Numbered from the stretch's first letter, positions 52,397 through 60,543 are shown. The stretch: 64,000 bases of DNA from Amycolatopsis decaplanina DSM 44594 (GCF_000342005.1 NZ_AOHO01000063.1:62001-126000), one strand, 5' to 3'. Numbers and translations: made by a program. The notes: generated by a model not told the origin, from the letters alone.

Positions 52397-52507
52397 GTGG
52401 CGGACGGGGTGCGCCACGGCGAACTCAAGCGCTACGAAGGACGCAGGCACCACACCGTGATGACCGACCGCCGCTTCAGCGAGGACGTCATCGACTTCCT
52501 GAGCTAG
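52397..52507 (+). pseudogene. C-terminal remnant of a hydrolase-like gene
   Basis: Only 36 codons remain (MADGVRHGELKRYEGRRHHT ...), with an in-frame stop just upstream at 52391. The end RFSEDVIDFLS is like the last helix of alpha/beta hydrolases. The stop shares CTAG with the dnaB stop. A truncated gene is the best reading; chance reading frame is the alternative. Confidence 0.4.
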
Positions 52508-53913
52508 TCGTGCGACAGGTCGACGAAGCGGCTGTAGTGCAGCTGGTGCGCGACGGTGATCGTCGCCGTCGGCCCGGCACGGTGCTTCGCGATGATCAGG
52601 TCCGCCTCGCCCGCCCGCGGGTCGTCCCGCTCCCAGGCGTCGGGACGGTTGACCAGGATGACGAGGTCGGCGTCCTGCTCCAGCGAGCCGGACTCACGGA
52701 GGTCGGACAGCATCGGGCGTTTGTCGGTCCGCTGCTCGGGACCACGGTTCAGCTGACTGATCGCGATCACCGGGACCTCGATCTCCTTGGCCAGCAGCTT
52801 CATCTGCCGCGAGAACTCCGAGACCTCCTGCTGCCGGGACTCGACGCGCTTGCCCGAGGTCATCAGCTGGAGATAGTCGAGGACGACGAGCTTGAGATCG
52901 TTGCGCTGCTTGAGCCGCCGGGCCTTCGCCCGGATCTCCATCATCGTCATGTTCGGCGAGTCGTCGACGAACAGCGGCGCCTCGGAGACCTCGCTCATCC
53001 GGCGCGCGAGCCGCGTCCAGTCGTCGTCGGACATCTTGCCACCGCGCATGTCCGCCAGGCGGATCCTCGCCTCGGCCGAGAGCATGCGCATGACGATCTC
53101 GGTCCTGCTCATTTCCAGCGAGAAGATGACGCTGGTCAGACCGTGTTTGATGGACGCCGACCGGGCGAAATCGAGTCCCAGGGTCGATTTCCCGACACCG
53201 GGACGCGCCGCGACGATGATCATCTGGCCGGGGTGCAGGCCGTTGGTCAGATCGTCGAAGTCGGCGAACCCGGTCGGGATGCCCTGCGACTGCCCGCCGC
53301 GCGACGCGATCGCGTCGATCTCGTCCATGGTCGGCTGGAGCAGTTCTTCCAGCGCGACGTAGTCCTCGCTGGTGCGCCGTTCGGTGACGTCGTAGATCGC
53401 GGCCTGCGCGCGGTCGACGACCTCGTCGATGTTCGCGCCGTCGGCCGCGGCCGCGCCGTAGCCGTACTGCACGATCCGCGTGCCCGCTTCGACCAGGCGC
53501 CGCAGCACCGCCTTCTCGGAGACGATCTCGGCGTAGTACCCGGCGTTCGCCGCCGTCGGCACCGTCGCGATCAAGGTGTGCAGATACGGGGCGCCGCCGA
53601 CGCGGCCCAGCTCGCCGCGGCGTTCCAGTTCGGCGGAGACGGTGATCGGGTCGGCGGGTTCGCCGCGTCCGTAGAGGTCGAGGATGACGTCGTAGATCGC
53701 CTGATGCGCGGGCCGGTAGAAGTCGTCGGGACCCAGGGCTTCGATGACGTCGGCGACGGCGTCCTTCGACAGCAGCATGCCGCCGAGCACGGATTGCTCG
53801 GCCGCGATGTCCTGCGGAGGCTGGCGGTCGTACTCGCCGCCACGCGGACCGGGGTCACCGGGACCCGGGTCGGACTCCGCGTACATCGGATTGCGGTCGT
53901 CGGTCAGCGCCAC
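52504..53913 (-). CDS. dnaB: Replicative DNA helicase DnaB
   Basis: The 469-residue hexameric helicase unwinds DNA at the replication fork. The N-terminal domain is typical (PPQDIAAEQSVLGGMLLSKD), and the RecA-like motor has Walker A ARPGVGKSTL, Walker B LVVLDYLQLM, and LRESGSLEQDADLVI at the arginine-finger region. No intein is present. The GTG at 53913 gives the usual N-terminus (MALTDDRNPMYAES), with GAGGAGG 11-16 bases upstream. In mycobacteria dnaB lies near rplI; here ESX cluster B separates them. Confidence 0.97.
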   Translation of the reverse strand: MALTDDRNPMYAESDPGPGDPGPRGGEYDRQPPQDIAAEQSVLGGMLLSKDAVADVIEALGPDDFYRPAHQAIYDVILDLYGRGEPADPITVSAELERRGELGRVGGAPYLHTLIATVPTAANAGYYAEIVSEKAVLRRLVEAGTRIVQYGYGAAAADGANIDEVVDRAQAAIYDVTERRTSEDYVALEELLQPTMDEIDAIASRGGQSQGIPTGFADFDDLTNGLHPGQMIIVAARPGVGKSTLGLDFARSASIKHGLTSVIFSLEMSRTEIVMRMLSAEARIRLADMRGGKMSDDDWTRLARRMSEVSEAPLFVDDSPNMTMMEIRAKARRLKQRNDLKLVVLDYLQLMTSGKRVESRQQEVSEFSRQMKLLAKEIEVPVIAISQLNRGPEQRTDKRPMLSDLRESGSLEQDADLVILVNRPDAWERDDPRAGEADLIIAKHRAGPTATITVAHQLHYSRFVDLSHD

Positions 53914-54388
53914 CGCTGCTGCCACCTCCTCAAGACATCGAACACGCGTTCGATTGTGCCAGAATTTCCCCGGTCGGTCCGCCCGCGCCCGCCTGCCCCT
54001 CTCGCGGCTCCCGGCGCTCCCCTGTGTTCCCCTCCCGGGCCGGATGGCCGCCACTGTGTGTACCGGCCCGGCGGGCACGGTAGGCCCCCCGAAAGGACCG
54101 GCGCAATTTCGCCTGGGGACCGCCCTGTGGATAACCTGGGGATGACTGCGGGCAACCCTTCACAGGTGAGCCGAAGCCTGTGTACAACTTGTGGGCAACG
54201 GTGGGATGGTCTGACAAAAGCGCTGGTCAGGGCCTGTGGAGACACTGTGGAGAACTTTATTCAAATCCGTGCGGCGTGTCGGGCGAAACTCGTCGTTCGG
54301 CGTGTCGCACGCGGGCGCACAGGGGTGCCCTGTGGATGAATGCCACGGAGGGTAGAGGGGTGGCCCGCCGGGCTGCACGGTGTGAAAT
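53914..54388. promoter_or_regulatory. dnaB upstream region with a cluster of DnaA-box-like sites
   Basis: This 475-bp region has no credible gene. Six 9-mers close to the DnaA box TGTGGACAA, all in the same orientation, lie within 214 bp: 54126 (TGTGGATAA), 54179 (TGTGTACAA), 54190 (TGTGGGCAA), 54235 (TGTGGAGAC), 54246 (TGTGGAGAA) and 54331 (TGTGGATGA). The first is a perfect TTATCCACA box on the other strand. The region separates dnaB from the EspG gene and must hold the dnaB promoter. Confidence 0.65.
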
Positions 54389-55186
54389 TCAGGACGCGAA
54401 CAACCTGCCCTGTGCGCTCCGTAGTCGTTCTCCGAGAACCTGCTGGTCGGCGGGTGTGAAGGCGATCCTCGGCTCGCCACTCCCCGGTACCTCTTCGGTC
54501 AGCCACCGGCCCTCGGACGTATCGATGTAGTTCACCGGGCGTTCGATTCGCTGCCGCGCGCCGCTTCGGCCGCGGGCCGCGACGTAGAGGCTTCCACTCC
54601 CCAAACGGCGTAACGCGAGGATGCGGCGAAGCTCGTCCGCCTCCTGGCTGCCGGCGCTCTGCCGTCCGCTGCGAAGCACCTCGAAGCCCTCGTCCTGCGC
54701 CGTCGACGACGAGCGCGGCGCTTCGACCTGACTCTTCGGGACGGCGACCGGCCGCCCGCGTCCCGGCGCGAGCTTCGGGATCTGGTCGAGGAACTCGGTG
54801 AGCAGCTCTTCGGGCCGCACCGACGCGAGCGCGACGCCGTCGTGCTCGCTGTGGCGGGCGAGTACGAAGCCCTCTCCACCGGCGCTCCCCGCGAGCAGGG
54901 TGAAGCTCAGCGCCTTGCCCTCGAACCCGCCGTCGACCCAGCCGTAGTACTCCAGCGACGGCCGGGCGATCGCTTCGAGCGTCGCCTTGAATCCGGGGTG
55001 CAGGCCCCGGGCGCCGAAAAGGCCCTGGCTCGCCAGCTCCTCGTTGGTCCGCTCGTCCTCGGCTCGCTGCGCGTCCTCGTCGTACCAGGTCGGTGTTTCC
55101 GACAGGATCGTGTGCGGTTCGCCGCCCCGGCGGCGGATCAGCGTGATGAGGGTGCCGGTCGTGATCGTGACCTGCTTGTCCAGCAC
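54389..55186 (-). CDS. ESX secretion-associated chaperone, EspG family (cluster B)
   Basis: The 265-residue protein has the EspG pattern: an opening strand QVTITTGTLITLIRRRGGEP, a domain with PSLEYYGWVDGGFEGKALSF, an Arg-rich helix RRILALRRLGSGSLYVAARG and a C-terminal helix QVLGERLRSAQG. It lies downstream of its likely client, the PPE-like protein at 55284, with a hairpin between them. The GTG start follows AGGGGG. It is a paralogue of the gene at 19246 at lower similarity. Confidence 0.8.
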   Translation of the reverse strand: MLDKQVTITTGTLITLIRRRGGEPHTILSETPTWYDEDAQRAEDERTNEELASQGLFGARGLHPGFKATLEAIARPSLEYYGWVDGGFEGKALSFTLLAGSAGGEGFVLARHSEHDGVALASVRPEELLTEFLDQIPKLAPGRGRPVAVPKSQVEAPRSSSTAQDEGFEVLRSGRQSAGSQEADELRRILALRRLGSGSLYVAARGRSGARQRIERPVNYIDTSEGRWLTEEVPGSGEPRIAFTPADQQVLGERLRSAQGRLFAS

Positions 55187-55207
55187 CGGAACTGCCCCCT
55201 AGTCGTT

Positions 55208-55271
55208 CTTGTTCGTCCAGCCCGGAACAAGACAGGCCGGGCGCGGCACCAATCTTGGCACGCGCCCGGCC
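55208..55271 (-). terminator. Hairpins between PPE-like and EspG genes
   Basis: A perfect 11-bp stem (GGCCGGGCGCG at 55235-55245 with 55261-55271) could terminate or attenuate transcription coming from the PPE-like gene. A second inverted repeat, CTTGTTC/GAACAAG (55208-55214, 55225-55231), lies between it and the EspG start. EspG could thus have its own promoter. Confidence 0.65.
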
Positions 55272-55283
55272 CGCTCGTGGTGA

Positions 55284-56621
55284 CTACTCGCCGATCACCG
55301 GCGGTGCGGTGAGTTCGTCGGTTCCGAAGATCTCGTTGGGATCGTCGCCGACGAGGAACTTGGAGCTGCGCTCCTCGTCCTCGCCGCCCTTCCCCCTGGC
55401 GCCACCGGCTCCCATACCGCCCATCCCGCCCATCATTCCGCCCGCGCCGCGACCCGCTCCCGAACCGGAACCACCCGCGCCGCCGCCCATGCCCGCGCCG
55501 CCCATCGCACCCGCGTTGCCGGGCATGGCCGCGCCACTCCCGCCGCCGGGGCCGAAGCCGCCGCCGGGACCGAAACCTCCGTCCGGGCCGAAACCGCCCG
55601 CACCGGGGATGTCGGTGCCGCCGAAGCCGCCGCCACCGCCTCCGCCACCACCAGGACCGAAGCCGCCGGCGCCGGGGATCTTCGGCGGGGTGTAACCGGA
55701 CGCGTTCGTCCCGTCGTCCCAGGACGGCGGCTTGTAGTTGCTGCCGGGGATGTTCGGGTTGTACTGCCCGCCGGGCAGGTTCGACCCCGGCAGATTCGAC
55801 CCGGGAAGATTCGAGCCCGGCAGATTGCTGCCCGGAAGGTTCGAGCCCGGCGTGCCGATACCCGGCATGTTCGAACCGGGGATGTTCGGACTGGGGACGT
55901 TCGGCATACCGCCGGGCGGCATCGAACCGGGCGGCGTCGAGATGCCCGGCATGCCGTTGTTCCCGTTCCGGTCGCCCTGGCCGCCGCCGTCCTTGTCCTT
56001 GCCGTCGCCCTTGCCGCCGTTGACGTCGACGTTCGTGTTCTGCCCCTCCATTTTGTTGTAGGTGGGCATCTTCTTGCCGTTCTCGGAACTGGCCTTGAAG
56101 TACTCGTTGAACGCGTCGACGTTCGCTTGACCCTTTTGGTTGTAGTCCCGGATCGCGCGGTCGGTGTCGGTGGTCCACGGGGTGACGGAGTTGAGCAGGT
56201 TGTTCTTCGGCGGGTCCTTCGGGACCTGCTGCACCTTCGCCTTCACCGTGGTGAAGGCGGTGTTCTGCTCGCCGAGGTACTTGTCGGAGTCCACCAGCTT
56301 CTTGCCGGAGTCGTCCATCCACACCCGCAGCGGATGCGCGCCGGACTGCTGCGCGGCTTCGGCGCTCTTACCGGTCCAGGCGGCGTCCATCTCCTTCGAC
56401 AGGTTGTCGATGGTGGTCAGCCTGTCCTGGTAACCGGCCTTGAGCCTGGTCGCCGCGGCCTGGCCCTCCTGGATCGACCCGGTACCCGGACCGGTGACGA
56501 TCTTCTCCCAGATGTCGTAGCAGTCGATCTTGCGATCGCCGCCCGACGCTTCGAAGTCGCCGGATTTCGTGGTCGCCAGGTTGTAGGCCGAGTACCCGGC
56601 GATGATCGGCAGCAGGAACAT
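55284..56621 (-). CDS. PPE-like/WXG type VII secreted protein (cluster B)
   Basis: The 445-residue protein has an N-terminal helical hairpin with the turn W82-T-G84 (DAAWTGKSAEAA), the block TPWTTDTDRAIRDYNQKGQA shared with the cluster A paralogue, then a low-complexity region with tandem SNLPG units and a long Gly/Pro-rich stretch. The final 40 residues (GKGGEDEE ... PPVIG) nearly repeat those of the protein at 20004. It starts three bases after the DUF3558 lipoprotein gene stop. Secretion via an ESX apparatus encoded elsewhere is inferred. Confidence 0.85.
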   Translation of the reverse strand: MFLLPIIAGYSAYNLATTKSGDFEASGGDRKIDCYDIWEKIVTGPGTGSIQEGQAAATRLKAGYQDRLTTIDNLSKEMDAAWTGKSAEAAQQSGAHPLRVWMDDSGKKLVDSDKYLGEQNTAFTTVKAKVQQVPKDPPKNNLLNSVTPWTTDTDRAIRDYNQKGQANVDAFNEYFKASSENGKKMPTYNKMEGQNTNVDVNGGKGDGKDKDGGGQGDRNGNNGMPGISTPPGSMPPGGMPNVPSPNIPGSNMPGIGTPGSNLPGSNLPGSNLPGSNLPGSNLPGGQYNPNIPGSNYKPPSWDDGTNASGYTPPKIPGAGGFGPGGGGGGGGGFGGTDIPGAGGFGPDGGFGPGGGFGPGGGSGAAMPGNAGAMGGAGMGGGAGGSGSGAGRGAGGMMGGMGGMGAGGARGKGGEDEERSSKFLVGDDPNEIFGTDELTAPPVIGE

Positions 56622-56624
56622 CCG

Positions 56625-57224
56625 TCAGCCCTCCTTCAACGTCTCGATCATCGCTTCCCCCACTTTGAGCGCGACGGGACACGGATCGCTCGCGCCGGGC
56701 CCCCTGTCGTACTGCACCAGGATGTTCACGGACAGCTGGTCGGTCACGCCGACGAAGAGACCGCACTTGCCGTTCTTGCGGTGGTCGAGCGACGCGGCGT
56801 ACACCGCCGGGTAGCCGGAGACCTCGGTCGGCTCGAAGTAGTCGTTGTTGGCCTTCGTGTCGTAGACGTCGCTCAGGCCGTTCTTGTTCGCGATCACCGG
56901 GCTGATGTCGATCTGGTTCAGCTTTTCGTCGGCGGCGAAGAGCGAACAGCCGGGACCCGCGCTCGTGGTCCCGCGCTCACCTTCGCCGAGCCCGAGCTCG
57001 GATCGCTTCGCCGCGGAAAGCGCGGCACAAGCGTCGCTCTCGATCGACGAGGTGTTCAGGGGATTCGACACCTTCGGCGCGGAGCCGGACGAGCCGCTCG
57101 ACGCGCTCGGGGAACCGGCCCCGGTCGTGTAGGAAGGCTCCGAAGAGGCGGTGCCGGTCTTGGTGCCCGAACAGCCGGCGACCAGCGCGCCGGCCGCGAC
57201 GAGAAGAATGAGGGAACGGCGCAT
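56625..57224 (-). CDS. DUF3558 lipoprotein (cluster B)
   Basis: The 199-residue lipoprotein has signal MRRSLILLVAAGALVAGC with lipobox LVAGC and a Ser/Gly-rich linker. The DUF3558 domain has cysteines at ESDACAALS, GPGCSLF, NGKCGLF and SDPCPVAL. The ATG overlaps the upstream stop by one base (TGATG). A paralogue is in cluster A (18194), where the gene order differs. Confidence 0.85.
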   Translation of the reverse strand: MRRSLILLVAAGALVAGCSGTKTGTASSEPSYTTGAGSPSASSGSSGSAPKVSNPLNTSSIESDACAALSAAKRSELGLGEGERGTTSAGPGCSLFAADEKLNQIDISPVIANKNGLSDVYDTKANNDYFEPTEVSGYPAVYAASLDHRKNGKCGLFVGVTDQLSVNILVQYDRGPGASDPCPVALKVGEAMIETLKEG

Positions 57225-57628
57225 CACACGGCCTTGTGCTTGTTCAGCGAAGCCTGCGTCTCGGCTTCGTTCGTGGCGATCTTCTGCTTGGCGGCGGTCA
57301 GCTGATCGATGTAGTTCTGGACGTAGTCCTGCATTTTCTGGTTCTGCTCCAGAAACGCCTTGCCCGAGGGGTTCGCCAGCTTCTCCCAGTCGCCGCTCGC
57401 GAACTCCTTGCCCGGCGCCTTGACGTTCGCCATCAGGTTGGCGTCGCGGTAGTCCTTCTTGAGCTCGACCTGCAGATCGGTCCACTTCTTGATGATGCCG
57501 TCGATCTTGTCCTTGTCGAAGGTGAACCCGCCGCCACCCCCGCCCGACGTCGGCTTGTCAGGATTGGCAGGTGCGGACACCGTGACCTTCTCCTGCCGGT
57601 TCTGCTCGGCGTTGCTGTCGTAAGCCAT
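57224..57628 (-). CDS. Helical WXG/EspC-like protein (cluster B)
   Basis: The 134-residue protein has a flexible N-terminus with six glycines in a row before FTFDKDKIDGIIKKWTDLQV. A long charged helix, SGDWEKLANPSG and a C-terminal helix complete a hairpin-like fold of the type found in ESX-associated small substrates. It is the first gene of cluster B, transcribed after a terminator that follows rplI. Confidence 0.7.
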   Translation of the reverse strand: MAYDSNAEQNRQEKVTVSAPANPDKPTSGGGGGGFTFDKDKIDGIIKKWTDLQVELKKDYRDANLMANVKAPGKEFASGDWEKLANPSGKAFLEQNQKMQDYVQNYIDQLTAAKQKIATNEAETQASLNKHKAV

Positions 57629-57750
57629 TGGTTCCAGATCCCCTTTTGAGTCCCCGTGCCTCGACGTCGAGTCTCGATAATGCCGTGATCCCCAGTCAAG
57701 CCTAAGACGTGGCCCGGCCGGGCGGGGTTCCGAGGACAGCACGGAAAGCG

Positions 57751-57791
57751 AAAGGGCGGGACCTCCCCGCGATGGAGACGTCCCGCCCTTT
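57751..57791 (-). terminator. Terminator of the rpsF-ssb-rpsR-rplI operon
   Basis: A perfect 12-bp stem (AAAGGGCGGGAC, 57751-57762 with 57780-57791) has a 17-nt loop. It is 13 bp after the rplI stop on the minus strand and separates the ribosomal operon from ESX cluster B. Confidence 0.85.
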
Positions 57792-57803
57792 GCCGAAGCG
57801 GTG

Positions 57804-58259
57804 TTACTTGGCCTTGACCTCGAGCCGCACGTCGACGCGGACGTCGGGGTGCAGACGGGCACCGACCGAGTGCTTGCCCACGGTCTTGATGTGGTCCTTC
57901 AGCTCGATGACGCGCTTGTCGAGCAGCGGGCCACCGGCGGCCTTGATCGCATCCACGATCTCGGCGGTGGTGATCGAACCGAAGAGCTTCTTCGAGCCCT
58001 CGGCCGCCTTGCCGCTCAGCTGGATGGCGCCGAGGCCCTCCAGGGTCGCCTTGATCTCCTTGGCGTGGTCGAGGTCGCGGATGCGACGGCTCTCCTGCGC
58101 CCGCTTGATCGTGCGCACGTTCTTCTCCGCGCCCTTGGTGGCCACGATGGCGTAGCCGCGGGGGAGCAGGTAGTTGCGTGCGTAGCCGTCCTTGACCTCG
58201 ACGATGTCGCCGGGCCCACCGAGGTTGGCGACGTCGGTGGTGAGAATGATCTTCGCCAT
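57804..58259 (-). CDS. rplI: 50S ribosomal protein L9
   Basis: The 151-residue protein is normal for L9. The N-terminal rRNA-binding domain carries ILTTDVANLGGPGDIVEVKD and GYARNYLLPRGYA, followed by the long connecting helix and the C-terminal domain ending DVRLEVKAK. It is the last gene of the rpsF operon, 12 bp after rpsR. Confidence 0.97.
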   Translation of the reverse strand: MAKIILTTDVANLGGPGDIVEVKDGYARNYLLPRGYAIVATKGAEKNVRTIKRAQESRRIRDLDHAKEIKATLEGLGAIQLSGKAAEGSKKLFGSITTAEIVDAIKAAGGPLLDKRVIELKDHIKTVGKHSVGARLHPDVRVDVRLEVKAK

Positions 58260-58271
58260 TGACGTGCCTCC

Positions 58272-58520
58272 TTAGCGTGCGGTCGAGGTGTAGGGCAGCA
58301 GCGCCATCTCGCGGGAGTTCTTGACCGCGATGGCGATGTCACGCTGGTGCTGGCTGCAGTTGCCGGTCACGCGACGGGCACGGATCTTCCCGCGGTCGGA
58401 GATGTACTTCCGAAGCAGGTTGGTGTCCTTGTAGTCGATGTTCTCCGGGCGGCCCTTCTTCTCGGCCTTGCAGAACACGCAGACCTTCTTCTTGGGCTTG
58501 CGGATGGGTGGCTTGGCCAC
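58272..58520 (-). CDS. rpsR: 30S ribosomal protein S18
   Basis: The 82-residue protein is a typical S18 with YKDTNLLRKYISDRGKIRARR and the end LLPYTSTAR. It keeps cysteines CVFC plus a later Cys in TGNCSQHQ, the zinc-binding 'C+' form, which suggests that a zinc-free paralogue may exist elsewhere. It lies between ssb and rplI. Confidence 0.97.
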   Translation of the reverse strand: MAKPPIRKPKKKVCVFCKAEKKGRPENIDYKDTNLLRKYISDRGKIRARRVTGNCSQHQRDIAIAVKNSREMALLPYTSTAR

Positions 58521-58597
58521 GGTATTACTCCTGGATTTCTACGTAGTGGTTGTCTCGAGGCGTCTCGCGGAGCTCTCGCCCGCGGGGGAGCGCCTGA

Positions 58598-59104
58598 TCA
58601 GAAGGGCGGCTCGTCGGAGAAACCGCCGCCACCGCCGCCACCGGCGGGCGGGGCGGAACCCCACGGGTCGTCGGCGGGCGGGCCGGACTGGCCACCGCCG
58701 CCGCCACCACCGAAGCCGCCGCCACCGCCACCGGTGCCACGGCTGACCTTGTTCACCTTGGCGGTGGCGTAGCGCAGCGAGGGGCCGATCTCATCGACCT
58801 CGAGCTCGACGACCGTGCGCTTCTCGCCTTCCTTGGTCTCGAAAGACCGCTGCTTGAGGCGCCCCTGCACGACGACACGCGCGCCACGCGTCAGCGACTC
58901 GGCGACGTTCTCGGCCGCCTGGCGCCAGATGTTGCAGCGCAGGAACAGGGCCTCGCCGTCCTTCCACTCGCCGGACTGACGGTCCAGCGTGCGCGGGGTG
59001 GACGCGACGGTGAAGTTCGCGACCGCCGCACCGGAAGGGGTGAAGCGAAGCTCCGGGTCGGACGTGAGGTTGCCGATCACCGTGATGACGGTGTCTCCAG
59101 CCAT
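58598..59104 (-). CDS. ssb: Single-stranded DNA-binding protein
   Basis: The 168-residue protein has an OB fold (ITVIGNLTSDPELRFTPSG, FLRCNIWRQAAENVAESL, GARVVVQGRL), a Gly-rich linker and the acidic tip SDEPPF that recruits partner proteins. It protects single strands in replication and repair. Position between rpsF and rpsR is the standard actinobacterial order. Confidence 0.97.
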   Translation of the reverse strand: MAGDTVITVIGNLTSDPELRFTPSGAAVANFTVASTPRTLDRQSGEWKDGEALFLRCNIWRQAAENVAESLTRGARVVVQGRLKQRSFETKEGEKRTVVELEVDEIGPSLRYATAKVNKVSRGTGGGGGGFGGGGGGGQSGPPADDPWGSAPPAGGGGGGGFSDEPPF

Positions 59105-59121
59105 CGGGAAAGTCCTTCGGC

Positions 59122-59442
59122 TCAGGCCTTGGCGGCGACGGTCGCGGCGCGCTTGATCTCGCGGCGCATGACCTTGGTGCGGAGCACGGTCTCCTGCAGC
59201 GAGAGCTGACGGTCCAGCTCCTTGACCGCTTCCGAAGTCGAGTTCAGGTCGAGGAGCGCGTAGATGCCCTCGGCGTGCTTCTTGATCTCGTAGGACAGCC
59301 GGCGGCGGCCCCAGACGTCGACCTTCTCCACGCTTCCGCCCGAAGTGCGGATCACGTTGAGGAAGTTGTCCAGGGTCGGGGCCACCGTACGCTCGTCGAG
59401 CGTGGGGTCCAGGATGACCATTACCTCGTAATGGCGTGACAC
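59122..59442 (-). CDS. rpsF: 30S ribosomal protein S6
   Basis: The 106-residue protein carries the S6 pattern RHYEVMVILDPTLDERTVAP, then GGSVEKVDVWGRRRLSYEIK. The GTG at 59442 is preferred because AGGAGG lies nine bases upstream; the GTG at 59448 overlaps that site. First gene of the ribosomal operon. Confidence 0.95.
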   Translation of the reverse strand: MSRHYEVMVILDPTLDERTVAPTLDNFLNVIRTSGGSVEKVDVWGRRRLSYEIKKHAEGIYALLDLNSTSEAVKELDRQLSLQETVLRTKVMRREIKRAATVAAKA

Positions 59443-59543
59443 AACCACTCACCTCCTATGGGCTCGCGGCCACGGACTGTCCGTGGCAGGAGGGTTTGTC
59501 CAGGTAAGCGTACCTGGCGGCTTCGGGCGTTCCCGATCGGGCG

Positions 59544-60425
59544 TCAGGAGACGCGGCGCAGGACCCAGGTGCGGACCAGCGCGGCGGTCACGCCGGCGAG
59601 CACGAGCACCGCGAGCACCATCGGCAGCTGGACGTCGCCGCCGGGCATGCCGTCGGTCGCGAGCGCTTCGGCGTTGCCCGCGTTGCGGACGTCGGGACCC
59701 TGCCCGGCCTGTCCCTCGGTGCCGTACTGCGGGGCACCCTCGCCGGGGAGCGGGCTGTTGGCCGGGTAGCGCACGCCCGGCGCCACCGCGACACCCGGCT
59801 GCGCGACCGGAAGGTTGCCGTAGTCGCGCGGCGGGGCGTAACCGGTGCCGTTGCTGCCGCCGGACAGCAGGTTCGTGCTCGACGGAGCACCGTTGGTCGC
59901 TCCGCCGGTGCCGCCCTGCTGCGGGGCGGTGGTACCCGGGACCGGCAGGGCCGGGGCGACGTAGTTCGTCGCGACCGTGGTCAGGCCGCAGCTGCCGGCG
60001 ACCTTGTGCTCGATGGAGTCGAGGGTCTTCTCGGGGTTGAGGCCGAGGCCCCAGGATTTGGTGTCCTTGACCGCCTGACGCACGGCCGCGCCGATCGCCT
60101 TGCCGTCGACCGAACCGCCCGCGGCGTTCGGGACCGCGCCGACGTTGATGGTGTTGACCTTCGCGATGTCGTTCGCGGCGACGTCGTAGAGGGCGAGCGT
60201 GCCGGCCTCCCGCGCGCCCGCCCGCACCAGTTCCTTGACCGAGGTGCCGGTGATCGCGACGGTGTCGCCCATCCCGCCGTTCACGGTGCCGCCGCACGCG
60301 TTCGCCAGTGTGGTGGCCGCCGAGGCGGTGCCCGCCGTCAGGAGCGCGCCACCGGTGACCATGGTCGCGAGTGCGGTGACGGTGAGCGCCTTGCGGGTGG
60401 TCTGCCAGATGGTGGTCTTCCGCAC
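59544..60425 (-). CDS. Secreted C-tail-anchored protein, paralogue 1 of 3
   Basis: The 293-residue protein has a signal peptide cleaved near TASAA and the early motif ACGGTVNGGMGDTV. A middle region includes SCGLTTVATNYVAPALPVPG and then a Gly/Pro/Asn-rich linker. A C-terminal membrane helix, PMVLAVLVLAGVTAALVRTW, precedes the basic tail VLRRVS. So the domain faces outside and is anchored at its C-terminus. It shares the NAGNAEAL-like juxtamembrane segment with the next two genes. Start GTG 60425 follows GGAGG. Function unknown. Confidence 0.8.
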   Translation of the reverse strand: MRKTTIWQTTRKALTVTALATMVTGGALLTAGTASAATTLANACGGTVNGGMGDTVAITGTSVKELVRAGAREAGTLALYDVAANDIAKVNTINVGAVPNAAGGSVDGKAIGAAVRQAVKDTKSWGLGLNPEKTLDSIEHKVAGSCGLTTVATNYVAPALPVPGTTAPQQGGTGGATNGAPSSTNLLSGGSNGTGYAPPRDYGNLPVAQPGVAVAPGVRYPANSPLPGEGAPQYGTEGQAGQGPDVRNAGNAEALATDGMPGGDVQLPMVLAVLVLAGVTAALVRTWVLRRVS

Positions 60426-60543
60426 GAGCGCGATCCTCCGGGTCGGTGGGGGCGTAAAGCAGTGCATCAGGTTTTCACCAGCGGGAAAAACACTGCCAAC
60501 GGGGATAACGAGGGAGTGACCAGAAAGATACTAGGCGGTAGGA

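Noticed and set aside
54126..54339. Chromosomal origin of replication
   Set aside because: The DnaA-box-like cluster lacks an AT-rich unwinding region, and dnaA/dnaN/gyrB are not here. I kept it only as a regulatory cluster.
18194..57628. Complete ESX secretion locus
   Set aside because: No EccB, EccC, EccD, EccE or mycosin-like gene is found; only substrates, chaperones and lipoproteins occur.
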